This document shows, piece after piece, positions 36,999 to 48,765 of a DNA stretch of 64,000 nt (the stretch's first letter is position 1; every line of letters begins with the position of its first letter). The DNA is from Tetrapyrgos nigripes (taxonomy: Eukaryota; Basidiomycota; Agaricomycetes; Agaricales; Campanellaceae), in assembly GCA_013368315.1 (NCBI GenBank), contig JAACJM010000160.1, positions 124,001 to 188,000 of the forward strand. The letters are read 5' to 3'. The position numbers and the translations under genes were made by a program. The notes beneath the pieces are model-generated. The model worked only from the letters and a program-made list of their open reading frames with translations, ran no database searches and was not told the origin of the DNA.

Positions 36999-37814
36999 AT
37001 GTCGGACTCGAAAACAATCACATTGTACGACTTCCCAAGCAAGATAAAAGGGGCTGAGCCCTGGAATCCCAATGTATGGAAGACAAGGCATGTACTTCTC
37101 TGATTGGTTGATCACAGTTGAATAATGATTCCTCTGCGTAGATTCTCTCTCTCGTACAAAAAACTTCCATACAACGTTGTCTGGATAGAATATCCTGAAG
37201 TCGAGCCCACTCTCAAAGCCCTCGGCATCGCTCCGACGACTAAAAAGCCCGATGGAAGCCCCATGTATACCCTCCCAGCCATTGTCGATCCTTCCACTGG
37301 AACGGGAGTAGCAGAGTCGTTTGCTATAGCAGAGTATCTGGACAAGACATACCCTGACAGGCCTTTGCTTATACCTTCAGGAACCAGAGCATTGCAGGCG
37401 GCCTTCATCGAAGCCTTCATCGGGGCACTTGTATCCATGTTCCGTTTCAGCTTCCTCCACACAGCCGAAAATATTTTGAACCCAAGTAGCAGTGCTCACT
37501 TCCGAGAGGCTAGGAAGAACGATGTACTTGGCGGATTGACCGTAGAAGAGGCCTATCCGACGGGTGAGCAGGCCAATGCGGAGTGGAAGAAAGTCGAGCA
37601 GGGTTTTGCTAAGATTGACCAGTGGATTGGGGAAGGGAACAAATTTGTGATGGGTGACACTGTGTCTTTCGCAGATTTCGCTTTGGCAGGATTTATCAAG
37701 TATACGAGGTTTTCCCAGGGAGAAGATAGTCCGAAATGGAAGGATGTTGCGAGCTGGAATGGGGGCAGATGGACAAGATTGGTGAGGGACGTGGAAGCAT
37801 TGACCACGTTGTAG
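36999..37814 (+). CDS. Glutathione S-transferase, GSTFuA/LigE-like, copy 3 (divergent)
   Basis: Exons 36999-37087 and 37142-37814 give 253 residues. It is the most divergent full copy here, with ITLYDFPSKIKGAEPWNPN, LPAIVDPSTG, AES and VSFADF kept. The intron must use a GC donor (ACAAG|GCATGT). The next GT would shift the frame, whereas the GC site restores the Arg codon seen at this junction in all paralogues. C-terminal helices differ strongly from the other copies (FIGALVSMFRFSFLHTAEN), suggesting a different acceptor-substrate pocket. Upstream TATAAAAG supports expression. Confidence 0.85.
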
Positions 37815-38499
37815 GAAATTTTCAGTGGAATAGCAGGACTATCAATAGTATCGTACCCAGTGCGTAAATTGACGTGTAAAGCCGTCGAGGAAAAAATAAA
37901 TCGAGCTGTTGCAAAGCTGGGAGTACTAGTAACTGTAAGGACCAAAATCTTTCTCTAGACGAAAAACCGTCGCCGCATCATTGACAGCTTCTACGATCGA
38001 CGCAGGCCTCTGTACACGATATTTGAAGTCAGGATCCGCAGTGGACGAAACAGTCATTGTCAAATATCTGGTAGAAATTACCAAGACCGTACACCAGCTC
38101 GTTTGTGACAAAAACATGCCAACCTCGCAGTGGCGAGTCTATTGAAGAAATGCTGAAAGTGTTTGCATGGTGCCAGGAAGGAACTAGTACTCGGGCATAA
38201 GCGTGGGCAAGATGCTCCATGGAGAGATGCGTGAAGATCCGTAAACTGAGGCTGAATTCAAACACTTTGCCGGTCGGCGTACTTCCTTGACTGCCATTAG
38301 TAGCTTCCGCGGAAGACTGAGGTCGTACCTTCAGTCTGACGGCGATGGACGGGTAGCGTATGAAATTTTACTAAGCAATGACTGTGGATGAAGAGTTGGA
38401 TTACTTACATGATTCAAACAAAAATGAATGAGGAGGACGAAGATGCTGAGGGTAGGCCAGAACGACACTAGGACAGATCATCGTCAGTTGACAGCGATA
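37815..38499. other. Spacer between GST3 and GST4
   Basis: A possible small spliced minus-strand frame exists. An open segment starting at the Met in MEHLAHAYARVL (about 38220) could join, across a phase-0 intron ending in GTGTACAG, to RPASIVEAVNDAATVFRLEK and a stop near 37926. It resembles no known family and is not called as a gene. Confidence 0.3.
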
Positions 38500-39307
38500 A
38501 TGGCAGACAAGGTAATCACCTTCTACGACTTCCCTTCCAAGAAGGATGGTGTTGAGGGCTGGAATCCTTTCCCAGTGAGGATCAGGTACGTACACGAATC
38601 TGAGCAATAGATTTACTGTGACTCACCTATACAACCTTTGCAGGCTCGCTCTAAAATACAAAGGCATCCCTTTCAAAACCGTCTGGGTTGAATATCCCGA
38701 CGTCGAATTAACCTTGAAAGCCGCCGGTATTCCCCCAACAACTCAATGGCCTGACGGTAAACCTTGGTATACTCTCCCGGCCATCGTCGACCCTTCTACT
38801 GGTGTAGCCTTGGCAGATTCCTTTGCCATTGCTGAATATCTCGATAAAACGTATCCCGATAAACCTTTACTCATGCCTTCTCATACCAAGGCATTGCAGA
38901 CAGCCTTCAACGAGGCAGTCCTCGCTCACGTTCGTCCCATTTTCCCGTTCGTCCTTATCAAGTTTTGCGGGTTGGTTCATCCAGTTAGCGAAGAGTACTT
39001 CCGAAGGACGAGGATTGTACTTTTCGGGAAAAGTGTGGATGAGATGGTTCCACAAGGGGAAAATGCCAAAGAGGAATGGAAGAAACTCGAGGAAGGGTTT
39101 GGGAAGATTGCGGGATGGATGAAGAAGGAGGATGAGTTCGTCATGGGAGATACTGTCTCTTTTGCTGATTTTGTGATTGGTGGGTGGCTGATTCTATCCA
39201 GGCTTGCCTGGGGAAACGATAGTAAGGAATGGAAGGAGATCGCAGAATGGCACGACGGAAGATGGGGTAAATTGGTGAAGAGTTTGGAGCCTTACTATGG
39301 AAAATAG
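38500..39307 (+). CDS. Glutathione S-transferase, GSTFuA/LigE-like, copy 4
   Basis: Exons 38500-38585 and 38644-39307 give 249 residues. The N-terminus MADKVITFYDFPSKKDGVEG keeps the catalytic-type motif. The following loop is NPFPVRIR instead of NPNTWKTR, linking it to the copies at 39817 and 49788. LPAIVDPSTG, ADS and VSFADF are intact. The decayed locus at 48766-49321 is its duplicate in block C. Confidence 0.88.
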
Positions 39308-39816
39308 CTCACCTGAATTTCTGAATGTACATGCATTATTTTTCCAATTATATCCTCTCTCTATGTCTGTAGTCACCGTATGGTCTGGACACGAACCCCT
39401 GCAGTGAAGTCCGGGTACAGGACGTCTGTGTGATAGCTGAGTAGCGAGTATAGGAGTTTGATATACGTATCCAAGTTGATTGCTGAGCAGCCTCGGCCTT
39501 CTTTCAATCTTATCCCGAACAAATTGTCAGCAGCTTGAAAAGCGATTGAAAGGAAAAGAGAAATGATTCATTGAAGAATCTGCAGCCGCACTACTTTCCT
39601 TGCTAGGTATAGCGAGCCTCAAGGGCGGTAGAGTCTTCAATTGGTCTTTGCTCAACATAGTCAGCAATGACTCAGGATGAGCGCTGGATTATACGTAATC
39701 AAACGAAAATGAACGAGGAGGTCGGAGCTTGGCGGCAAGGTACTCGCAGACGAGTCCTATAAGACCTAGAGGAATCAGAGACGAAAGCATACTCAGATAT
39801 TGACACCAAAACGATA
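39308..39816. other. Spacer between GST4 and GST5
   Basis: Non-coding and part of duplication C. A ~110-bp piece of it recurs at 41299-41408 and at about 49527-49640. The 3' end holds CCTATAAGAC, a TATA-like box conserved before GST7. Confidence 0.5.
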
Positions 39817-40615
39817 ATGGCAGACAAGACAATCATCTTGTACGACTTCCCTTCCAAGAACGGTAGCTGGAACGCTTTCGTTATCAGGATCAGGTACGAA
39901 CAGAAGAAATGCAATAAATATTGTGACTTACCAATACTTCTCCACCAGGCTTGCGCTGAAGTACAAAGGCCTTCCTTTCAAAACCGTCTGGATCGAATAT
40001 CCCGACGTCGAATCGACCTTGAAAGCTGCCGGCATTCCCCCAACAGCCCAATGGCCCGACTCCGGCAAACCTAGTTACACTCTACCGGCCATCGTCGATC
40101 CTTCCACTGGTGCAGCCTTGGCAGATTCGCTTGTTATTGCTGAATACCTCGATAAGGCGTATCCTGATAAGCCTTTACTCATGCCTTCCAGCACCAAGGC
40201 GTTGCAGTTGGCATTTGAACAGGCAGTCTTATCCAGTATCGGGCCCATGTTTTTCCAATTCATCCTCATCAAGCTTTGCGACGTGGTCAATCCAGCTAGC
40301 GAGGAATACTTCAGGAGGAGTAGAGTTTCGCTCTTTGGGAAAAGTGTCGAGGATCTGGTTCCCAAAGGTGAAAGTGCCAAGGAAGAGTGGAAGAAACTCG
40401 AAGCGGGCTTTGGGAAGATTGCGGGATGGATGAAGGAGGATAAGTTCGTTATGGGAGATACTGTCTCTTTTGCTGATTTTGTGATCGGTGGGTGGATTAT
40501 CACATCCAAGATTGCTTGGGGTGAAGATAGTCAGGAATGGAAGGACATTGCGGAATGGCACGATGGAAGATGGAGTAAATTGGTCAAGAATTTGGAGCCT
40601 TACTATTCGAAATAG
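39817..40615 (+). CDS. Glutathione S-transferase, GSTFuA/LigE-like, copy 5
   Basis: Exons 39817-39893 and 39949-40615 give 247 residues. The N-terminal loop is shortened (YDFPSKNGSWNAFVIRIR), as in the protein at 49788. LPAIVDPSTG, ADS and VSFADF are retained. An insertion of one Phe (MFFQF) marks the first C-terminal helix. Closest relative is GST7 at 49788, from which it differs mainly in the C-terminal domain. Confidence 0.88.
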
Positions 40616-41077
40616 CTCATTTGAAGTCACGCAACGTACTTGCATAAAAGCGGACAAGAAATGATACTCATTGTCGACGATTGAAGCTTGAAGAAGGCAT
40701 TGCCAACTGGAGACTGTAGTGGGAGTGTGTGCGTTTGACGCCGTGAGAAACTTTCTATTTGACCGACTTCAAGAGGCCTCCTCCTTTCTTCACTGCCACC
40801 ACCCTCCTACTTCTGCAGCCGCCCTGTGAAGACTTTTACCTTGCTATCCTTTGTCTTCTCTGTCCTCGCCCAGAGAGATTTAATCAAGCTGATACTCTTC
40901 CGAATGCTCATCCATTTCCGTACGTCTCCAGATGCCCGACAGAACACCACACATCCGTCTCGTTTTCGCAAGTTTTGAAGTGCATCTCCTCACTTCCGTC
41001 GCCATTGTCTCTTTGTTATCATCTTCTCGCTTTGCATTGCATCCTTAATTCGTACTCTTTAATCATAATCATTAATC
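40616..41077. other. Duplicated spacer / former LRR-gene promoter
   Basis: Homologous to 50589-51018, the intact promoter and 5' untranslated region of the LRR gene, with small indels. No separate gene. Confidence 0.6.
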
Positions 41078-41252
41078 ATGGCTTATCGACGCGCCCGCAA
41101 CTTGAGCACCAGCTCCAGCGAAAACCTCGTTCCAACCATTGACCCCGAGAATCTCATATGGAAAACAGTCCCGACGCGAAAGCCTACAACATCAGCAGTC
41201 TCGCAAGTAACACTCCTAATCATATCACCAGACAAAGCTTCAAAAAGATCGT
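41078..41252 (+). pseudogene. Truncated head of the LRR-like gene
   Basis: Starts MAYRRARNLSTSSSENLVPT like the gene at 51019. It has then lost about 70 nt (between GAGAA and ATATGGAAAAC), which shifts the frame, and homology stops at AAAAAGATCGT. Duplication C ended here. Confidence 0.85.
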
Positions 41253-41298
41253 CTCCATATACATGGAATGTATTCGGTTGTCTGCCTAGGGAGACTAT

Positions 41299-41408
41299 CT
41301 GCAGCCGTACATTCCTTGCTAAGTAAGTATAGCGAGCCTCAAGAGCGGTCGAGTCTTCAATTTGTCTTTGCTAAGCAGTCAGCAATGACTCAGAATGAGC
41401 ACTAGATC
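41299..41408 (+). repeat. Third copy of the inter-GST spacer fragment
   Basis: GCAGCCGTAC, then CCTTGCTAAG, AAGTATAGCGAGC and GTCTTCAATT match spacers at about 39590-39690 and 49527-49640. It is attached to the end of duplication C copy 1. Confidence 0.65.
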
Positions 41409-42065
41409 AAAGGATTTCCCAATCGGAAATACTGTGGCGAAATGCTGGTCTGTTCTAAGCTTTGAGCAGCTTGGCGCAGATGAACGAAGGATAGCCGACG
41501 TCGGATCTCAGTACTATCCTGAGCCAGACTCGTCGCTAGACGTGTCTCTTTATATTTACACGGAGAAGGAGACATTTACGACCCCTCGGGATCGTCACTG
41601 GGGTATTCGCTGCATTTTTGGAACATACGCAGGGGAGAAAGAATGATCCTCATATCTTCACACCAGCCGTACGTTGTCTCGAGGTGACTTCGAATATCGA
41701 TTCCTACAACAATGAGCCGCATCTTGTCAACTGGGGCCCAATTACCAGTCCCAGCAGATTCGCTACAAAGCACAGTTGCCCCGTCTTGAAGCTGGGGAAA
41801 CTCACCAAAGCGCAGCGACTGATGATGGAAGCGATTGCATGCACCTGATGGAGAATGCAACTGCCAGAATTGGTGCACTGCCTTCTTTGCGCTCGCCATA
41901 GGCTACGGATTGTTGACGGAGGAGAAAGTGAACAGCGTCATGAAGACGGCTCTGCTTGAAGAAATTCTTGGTAAGATCATGATCTCCGCTATTTTTGACC
42001 TCGATTTGTCTGATAACGAGAATGACATCCGCTATAGAGGAATTTCTCTGGACCATTTGAAGTGA
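41395..42065 (+). pseudogene. CQNW-motif protein, frameshifted
   Basis: Three overlapping frames form one protein-like series: 41395 onward (MSTRSKDFPIGNTVAKCWSV to HWGIRC), then about 41620-41845 (NDPHIFTPAVRCLEV to KAQRLMMEA), then about 41836-42065 (PDGECNCQNWCTAFF to a stop). Each step is a one-base shift near 41632 and 41838. A C-terminal CQNW motif after a His-Trp segment recalls small unnamed proteins common in mushroom genomes; I do not assign a family name. Two shifts suggest a pseudogene rather than errors. Confidence 0.45.
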
Positions 42066-42297
42066 TCCTGGCGCTGTCCAGTGTATAGGGCACTACAAGT
42101 TTTGACTGAGTAGTACATAAGGCAGTACATAAGCTCGACTTCAGGTGGTGGGAGTAAGAATCTGGTGGCCATGGCTATCTGAATGTAATATTTCTCGTAC
42201 TGTGGTAGATACATAATCTCTGGAAAATGAACATTATAGTTTGCATGTAGCGTACTACGAGTAATACAGCGCCTCGCTCACCGCCTTGCGGAGATCT

Positions 42298-43377
42298 TCA
42301 GCTTCTGCAGTTATTCCTAGTTCTGCAAGAAAGGATGTGGTCATGAATTGACCCACTGATGATTTCCATCATAATTTCCCAAAAATCCGGGTACCAGCCA
42401 AAAGTATCCCAATCAACAACTCCTACGACATGGCCGTCTTCAACCATCACGTTTCGAGGATTGAGATCACCATGGGTGAGAACTAGGTTGAAAGACTCTG
42501 GCACCTGGATCTGACGATGTCACTTCAAGCGTTGCTCTCAATAAGACCGAAGATCGTCGCTGGACTGGAAAGCCGAACTGGGAGCAGGGTCAAAGACGAT
42601 TTTCTCCGGTGGCCCTCCAGACCATGATCCCATTAACGGGGGGCTGTCTGGTCCTGAGAGATTCAGGAGCGCACCAAGCCGTCGAATGCTGTTGACGTGT
42701 TGAGCAAGCTCCTGTGAGATTACAGCAAGCTCCACTTCGGACAGGCCATCGCTTTTGCCTGCCAGAGCTTCCCTACCTAGCCTCGACATAACCAGAAAAG
42801 TTTGTCCATTATGGACGAAAGTCATCAATGCCTGTGGAACGGGAACGCTAGTCTTAATGCGGACGAGCTCCATCGCGATAGTTTCTTCCAGTAATCCCTG
42901 ATCATAATACTTGATCATGCGCTTGTCATCGAGAGGGAAAGTCCGTGAGTGGACCGCTCGGTGACCTGAAGCAGCTCGGATATCCCATAAACGATCGAGT
43001 ATCTGCTGCGGACCGTCGTTCCAGTTGCGTGGAAGTAAAGAGAAGAGGTACAGATCATCGAGAGACCTGACGTGGTGATTGTCTGCTAGAGAGAATCCTC
43101 CAAAGAGGACAGCGTTGTAGAGGGGGCGGGTTTCTGTGATTATAGCATGCGTCAAGTCATAAAATTCCCTTTCATGAAGCCCCGGATTGAGTATGCAGCG
43201 TTCTTGCAGAGCTTGGACGGCATTAGCTTCGAGTTCGGATTTGACCCACTGCATAAGTAAAGCCTTGCTAGCGCTTGGCTCATTGGAGACGTATGCAGCA
43301 AATCGATATCTGCATTCCAGTTCGGATGTCGAATGCAGATCGAGAATCTCATCGTAAATCTGGGAAAAAAGATTCAT
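42298..43377 (-). pseudogene. APH/protein-kinase-like phosphotransferase, disrupted
   Basis: From MNLFSQIYDEILDLH the frame runs 279 codons to a stop at 42538. The same frame resumes after two stops with VPESFNLVLTHGDLNPRN and VVDWDTFGWYPDFWE. HGDLNPRN and VVDWD are the catalytic loop and metal-binding motifs of the aminoglycoside-phosphotransferase-like kinase fold, and IKYYDQG with ELVRIKTSVPVPQAL fits the N-lobe. No GT-AG intron removes the stops in frame (all candidates shift it), so compensating indels near 42500-42540 are likely. Downstream the usual C-terminal helix is missing. Fungal members have unknown substrates; antibiotic resistance should not be inferred. Confidence 0.65.
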
Positions 43378-45517
43378 ATCTAAGTTGAAAAGCGTATCGC
43401 AGACATGAAAAGAAATGTACAGGTTTCGGACAGTTCCACGACTTGAAAGTAGCTCTTTAAGAGGACTTCAAAACGCTGTCCACAATAGCCTCGTATAATA
43501 TGACACCTTGTTTCTTGTACAACGTATGGAAGAGTCCATACGGACGCCGCAAATTCTGACCAGGACGGCTTATCATCTCCCGGGGATGATGAGCATAAGT
43601 TTGAGCTCTTGAGCCATATGAGGCTTTGGCTTACTTCGTTCCACTGCATCGAACGCATCCTTCAGTAATCCAAAATCCGCCGAAAAAGTGACCAATAGAA
43701 ATGGGAATCCACTGGATCTTCCTCAGAGAAGCGTAGTTTCATGTCTGTCCTGGCAGAATGTAGACCGAACTTGAGAAGAGGATGAACAGACAGTTAAGGG
43801 CCACTGACAATATAATCCATTAAAAAATCTTTCCAAGAGCCATCGATCAAGGCGGTCTTCAGGAGAGAAGGAGTCTCGGCAGCGTCGTTCATACTTGATG
43901 CTCTGGTCAGGGTGCTGCACCACCAGTGCCGGGTTTTGAGCAATTTGCCGCCGGCATTTCTTCCAGCGCGTTTTGTATCTGGTGACACAGCCACGGCCAA
44001 CACTTCATCCTCTACCATTGCTTGCGAAACGATCCGGATACGAGCGCAAGAGCGTTTTGTGCAGTATCCGAAGAGTGTCTATCCTGAAGCATTATCTCAT
44101 AAGCACAGACGAGGATCTTCACATCTTTCTACTCGTAAAGCAGGAGAAGTCGAGAACTGCCTGCTGAGGCTACTGATACAGAGTGCAGAGTCTCAGGCAG
44201 AACACTGGGTATGTATGTTTTTTTAATCTTAGATTTTAGATTTGACTATCTGACTGTCTGAACCCTTCTCATCCTACTCGCAGTCATAACAGTAATAGCA
44301 CTAGCCGTACCAACCAACCACTACCAGTCTGCCAAAAAATCGCCGAATCGTTTTTAAGTTTCCTGGATCACGTCGACCCTCAAAGACTCGACTCGATTTT
44401 ACCATCGGACGTTTGAGAGAGTCGCAGAGAGAAGGAGTGATTGAAGGAGATATGGTAACTGGTTGAGGCAGCAGGTTGTCTTCAGTACACACGCTGGCAA
44501 TGAAAGGGATGAAGAGGGAGAAGGAAGAGGACGATGATGGATTTGGGCATGATTTGGCCTTTGGCAGCTGCATGATTGAAAGGTGAGTGATATCTATCAT
44601 TTTCTTTCTTACTTTCTCGCTTTCTTTGCTTCCTGCCTTCTTTTGTCCTTTGGCCTTAAGGTACTGACCTGGATTTCCCATACCAGTATCATTACTCTCA
44701 ATGGTCCTTCAAGCGGCCTGTCAGGCAGCTAGTCTTCAAATGCACTGGCTCATCTTTGCTTTGCCCAGGCCCAGTTTCCCATGCGTCGTTTCCCTTCACC
44801 CAGTTCTCTCTCCTCAGAGCTCAACTTGAGAACAAAAAATTGCCGCTCGTGTCCTGCTCGCGTCTTCCATTGACAACCACGACCAAACTCTTCCTCCACC
44901 AACTCTTACCTAACACTGTCGGAAGATGAGGATGTCTTTGCCACGTGCGGTGTTGAGGATGATGAGGACATGTTAGGCGATAATGGCTTTGGCAGGCCTA
45001 CGACGATGACTCATGAGGTGAATGATACCACTTTTGTCTCTTCGCATTCATGGTACTGACAAGGGTATTCGTCATCTTTGCTGTCCCCAGCCGTTTGGCG
45101 TCGACAGCTCCTTTCTCTTTGTCCAGTTCCCTTTCATGCATTTGATGACGCATAAACGGGGGGTGTACTTTATTATGATAGCTGCAAGGCTTAGCGGTCA
45201 TAGAGATTGCTTCGCGAGAGGAAATCTCCGGAACTAAGATATCGCTGTCAGTCCTTCACATACTAGCTCAATTCACCAATTTTATTTACGTTACTAGGCG
45301 AGCTACCTCGCTCCTTTGATCGTCATCTTCTCAGACGGATGATTTTGAACCTCAGCAACGTTCAAGCCTGTTAAACTATGATCAAAGGACACCGTGAATA
45401 GGGGTTGACGCGTTGACGCACCACGGTTACTTACGGTTACTTATTCCTTTGTCTCTTTCTTCTATTCATGTTACACGTGTACGTTAGTATATATACCTGT
45501 AGAGACCTTTAGGACAC

Positions 45518-45688
45518 CTCTGTCTTCGCTATTAGAGACAGAGGTGAGCCACTTACTTTACTATCAGACTCGGACAGTTACTCACATACCTAGATTTATA
45601 TTTCTCTTTATCTATCTAGGTACTTACTATTTACACTGTCTTCGCTATTAGAGACAGAGATTTATATTTCTCTTTATCTATCTAGGTT
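45518..45688 (+). repeat. Two nested direct repeats
   Basis: TGTCTTCGCTATTAGAGACA occurs at 45521 and 45638. Each is a hairpin with GTC/GAC-type ends. A ~29-bp unit (ATTTATATTTCTCTTTATC, then TATCTAGGT) occurs at about 45594 and 45660. Confidence 0.7.
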
Positions 45689-45892
45689 CGAATTCTAACA
45701 AAGCCGAGGACCAATGACCTCGAACTATCTAATGGGTATTTAGCCAAATACGAAGCGTTGGCAGTTAACACGGTGTGGTACACTAGCTTGGTTGTCAACT
45801 GGCAGTCAACATGGTGCATAAACCAACCTCGCTATTTGCCCTTGTCTTGTGATCGCCCATTACAGTGATGCCGTAAAACGACTCCCTGCTCG

Positions 45893-45899
45893 TATAAAA
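45893..45899 (+). promoter_or_regulatory. TATA box of the P450 gene
   Basis: TATAAAA, 64-70 nt before the start codon at 45963. Confidence 0.5.
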
Positions 45900-45962
45900 C
45901 CATCCACTCTTTTAATTACAAGCAGCACCCCGCTCGCCGCCGCCACTTGCTCACAAGTCGTG

Positions 45963-48194
45963 ATGATCGAGCATTATGCAACAAACCTCCTGGCTATGCT
46001 TGTTTTCGGCTTCATAGTGCACAGAGTACTACGATACCGCAGGCTGCCCCTGCCTCCTGGTCCTCCCGGCTACCCCATCATTGGAAACATCTTTGATATT
46101 CCACCGAAGAGCTCGAGAGGATGGGTCACATACAAGGATATGTCTAAGAAATACGGTTTGTGCAACATACATCCAATCCTATCCGTTTTTGCTTACCGTC
46201 ATATGCATATGTAATGTCTCTCACACAGGCTCTGACATTATCCACCTGGACTTGTTGGGTACACCGCTCATAGTTGTCAACTCTCTCAAAGCAGCGACGG
46301 AGCTGCTTGACAAACGATCTTCCAACTATTCAGATAGGTGCGTGTCATGCTCTGAATAAAGCTCTTTCGAAGTTCCAGCTCATGAAATGGCCTACAGGCC
46401 TCGAATGACAATGTTGTGTGAGCTGTACGTCCCTCTGCTGTTTGAGCGACTCCCTCTTAGTCTGACCTTCATACGTCTAGGGTGGGACAGAGTAGTTGGA
46501 ACATTGGTTTTATGCGCTATGGTGATTTCTGGCGAGGTGAGTCTTGCTGCTAATATGACATTGTAAGGACATACTGACCTGTACCGAGCAGCGGGCCGGA
46601 AGGTTTTTCATCAAGAACTGAACCCTCGAGCATTGGTGACATACCGCTCTTCCATCACCTCAGCAACACAGAAACTGCTATTACTCCTCCTTGACAAGCC
46701 TGACGACTTTTTGAACCATTTGCGTTAGTGCGTCCAAGTTCCTTAGCATTTTGCGACTTCATTCGCTTAACGACTGCCTAGCATGGCCGGGGCTACCATT
46801 CTCTCAATCGCCTATGGCATTGAGGCGCAACCTGAAAACGACCCGTTCATAGATCTTGTCGAGAAAGCTTTGCAATCCATAGCATTTGCCGCCAACTCAG
46901 GATCGTACCTAGTGGATCAACTTCCCGTTCTCAAGCATATCCCGGACTGGTTCCCTGGAGCAGGCTTCAAACGTCAAGCCAAGGAGTGGAATAAATCTGC
47001 TTCTGCAATGGCGGTCGTCCCTATGGAATTCGCAAAGGATGCTATAGTGAGTGCCTCTGACGTGTTTGTTGATTGCTTGGGTCACCTGTTTTTCTAATCC
47101 TGTATCGTATCTAGGCTAAAGGTGATTTCATCCCTTCGGTCGCTAGCAGCGCTCTGGAGAAAATAGCATCGGAACCCTCGTCACCGATGACGCACCGTCA
47201 ACCAGAGCCCGAGAAAGTAGTACAAGCCGTCCTGGCGACGATGTACGCAGGTAAGATCTTATTCACCCTTGACCATTCGGATAACAACTTACAAAAGGAC
47301 TGGCGTACGCAGGTGGTGCTGACACGGTCTGTATTTTTTTAAATTTAGCCGCCAACATGGCAACTCACCTTTCCTCTGTAGACCGTCTCCGCTCTAGGAA
47401 CATTCATTCATGGATTAGTCAAGAATCCCGACGCTATGAGGAAAGGGCAGCTAGCTGTTGATGAAAGGACCAGAGGGCGCGACTTCCCGATTTCTCGGAT
47501 TTTGGTTCCATTCCCTATGTGGACGCGCTTTTGAGGGAGAGCCTACGGTGGATACCAGTCGTACCTTTGTGTAAGTGTATCTCATCTACTCGTGTCGGAT
47601 TCCTAAGTTGATATACTTCTGAACGATAGGTGTGCCTCATAGGAGTATCGAAGACGACGAATACAACGGGTATCACATACCTAGAGGTGCTAATTTAGTT
47701 GGGAATAGTTGGTGAGTGATAGTTGTGGAAGAGTGATCCAACGAGGGCGAACTGATATTAATACCATCAGGGCAATGCTTCACGACGAGTCCGTATATGG
47801 ACCAAATCCGCACCTATTTAACCCCGAACGCTTTCTACAAGAGGACGGCTCTCTTGACCCAAATGTCCCCTTTCCGGACCCAGCGTTTGGATTTGGCCGT
47901 AGATTTTGCGCTGGTCAAAATTTAGCGATTTCAGCCATGTGGATGGCGATGGTGTGCATCCTAGCGTGCTTTGATGTAACACACGCTGTAGACGAGGACG
48001 GGAATGAGATTGAACCCAATGTGGAGTACACTTTGGATTTTTTGTGGTAAGGATGAAGCCTACTGATTCTGTGACGGACGGAGATTGACTACAGATTTTT
48101 CTACAGCTATCCACTGCCCTTCAAATGTAGCATTAAACCTCGTTCCTCCGGAACAGAACAGACGATACGTAGCGCGAAGGATTTTTCTCTGTAA
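45963..48194 (+). CDS. Cytochrome P450 monooxygenase (one-base frameshift)
   Basis: Eleven introns can be placed, including a 14-nt exon at 47313-47326 completing AGGADT. Features in order: membrane anchor, PLPPGPPGYPIIGN hinge, I-helix AGGADTT, ExxR in RESLRWIP, and heme loop FGFGRRFCAGQ with the Cys ligand. Overall it resembles the basidiomycete P450s annotated as O-methylsterigmatocystin-oxidoreductase-like, but the substrate is unknown. Near 47474-47480 (AGAGGGCGCGAC) the frame must shift by one base to pass from VDERTRG to RLPDFSDFGSIPYVDALL. One G appears missing. Either the copy is a young pseudogene or the assembly has an error; everything else is intact. Confidence 0.82.
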
Positions 48195-48765
48195 CACCAC
48201 TCTGCTTCTACCTGTTTCGCATCTGTATTGTTTATCTCAAGCTGGCAACGAAATCTTACAGTGATTTCTCGTCAAAACGTCTTATCTACAGACTATAGAA
48301 ACCTAGAGAGAAAAATGTGAAGCTATGCTACACAGGAGTAAATTTCTGGGACTCGTCGACCACATAACTAACGCGCTCTAGACTCCTTCAGTTCTCGTCG
48401 TCATCGTGAGCCCGGACTTCTCTCATTCTGTCTGCGAGGAAACCTCGAATCCGGACCATTGCTAGATCCGATGGAAAAGATTTACTGATGGCGTTTACGG
48501 GGGAGGAGGGGTAGTAGGCAGTTGGTTTTTGGTGCCGTCGCGGGTGGTAGTAACGAGGAAGAGAGGCAAAAGCTGAGAAGCTCAAAAGCGTTCGTGATAA
48601 AATCCAAACTGAATGAACCGAGTGATTGGGTATTGAGTGAGGATGGGAAGAGGGTAGAGAAGATTTGGGTGAGTGACCGTAACCGAGTCCAGTTCATACC
48701 ACCACTAGACGTCACGACTTGCATTGTTTTGGGTGTCGACTTCGTTTGCATCGTAACAATACCGA
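48195..48765. other. Region between P450 and the GST pseudogene
   Basis: A protein-like open stretch (EEERQKLRSSKAFVIKSKLN, then EPSDWVLSEDGKRVEKIW; about 48555-48670) has no start, no family and no partner exon, and may be another gene fragment. It abuts the truncated GST. Confidence 0.35.

Larger units (their letters stand above)
38759..41252 (+). repeat. Segmental duplication C, copy 1 (GST4, GST5, head of LRR gene)
   Basis: Collinear with 48766-51266: GST4 corresponds to the GST pseudogene, GST5 to GST7, and the fragment at 41078 to the start of the LRR gene. The inter-GST spacers also match (for example GTGTGATAGCTGAGTAGCGA). Confidence 0.8.
43378..45962. other. Intergenic region between kinase remnant and P450
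   Basis: No gene recognised. Short frames on both strands lack family features. Small repeats occur at 45518-45688, and the P450 promoter lies at the right end. Confidence 0.45.

Noticed and set aside
42298..43377. Antibiotic-resistance phosphotransferase
   Set aside because: The APH fold is widespread in fungi with unrelated substrates, and this copy has in-frame stops.
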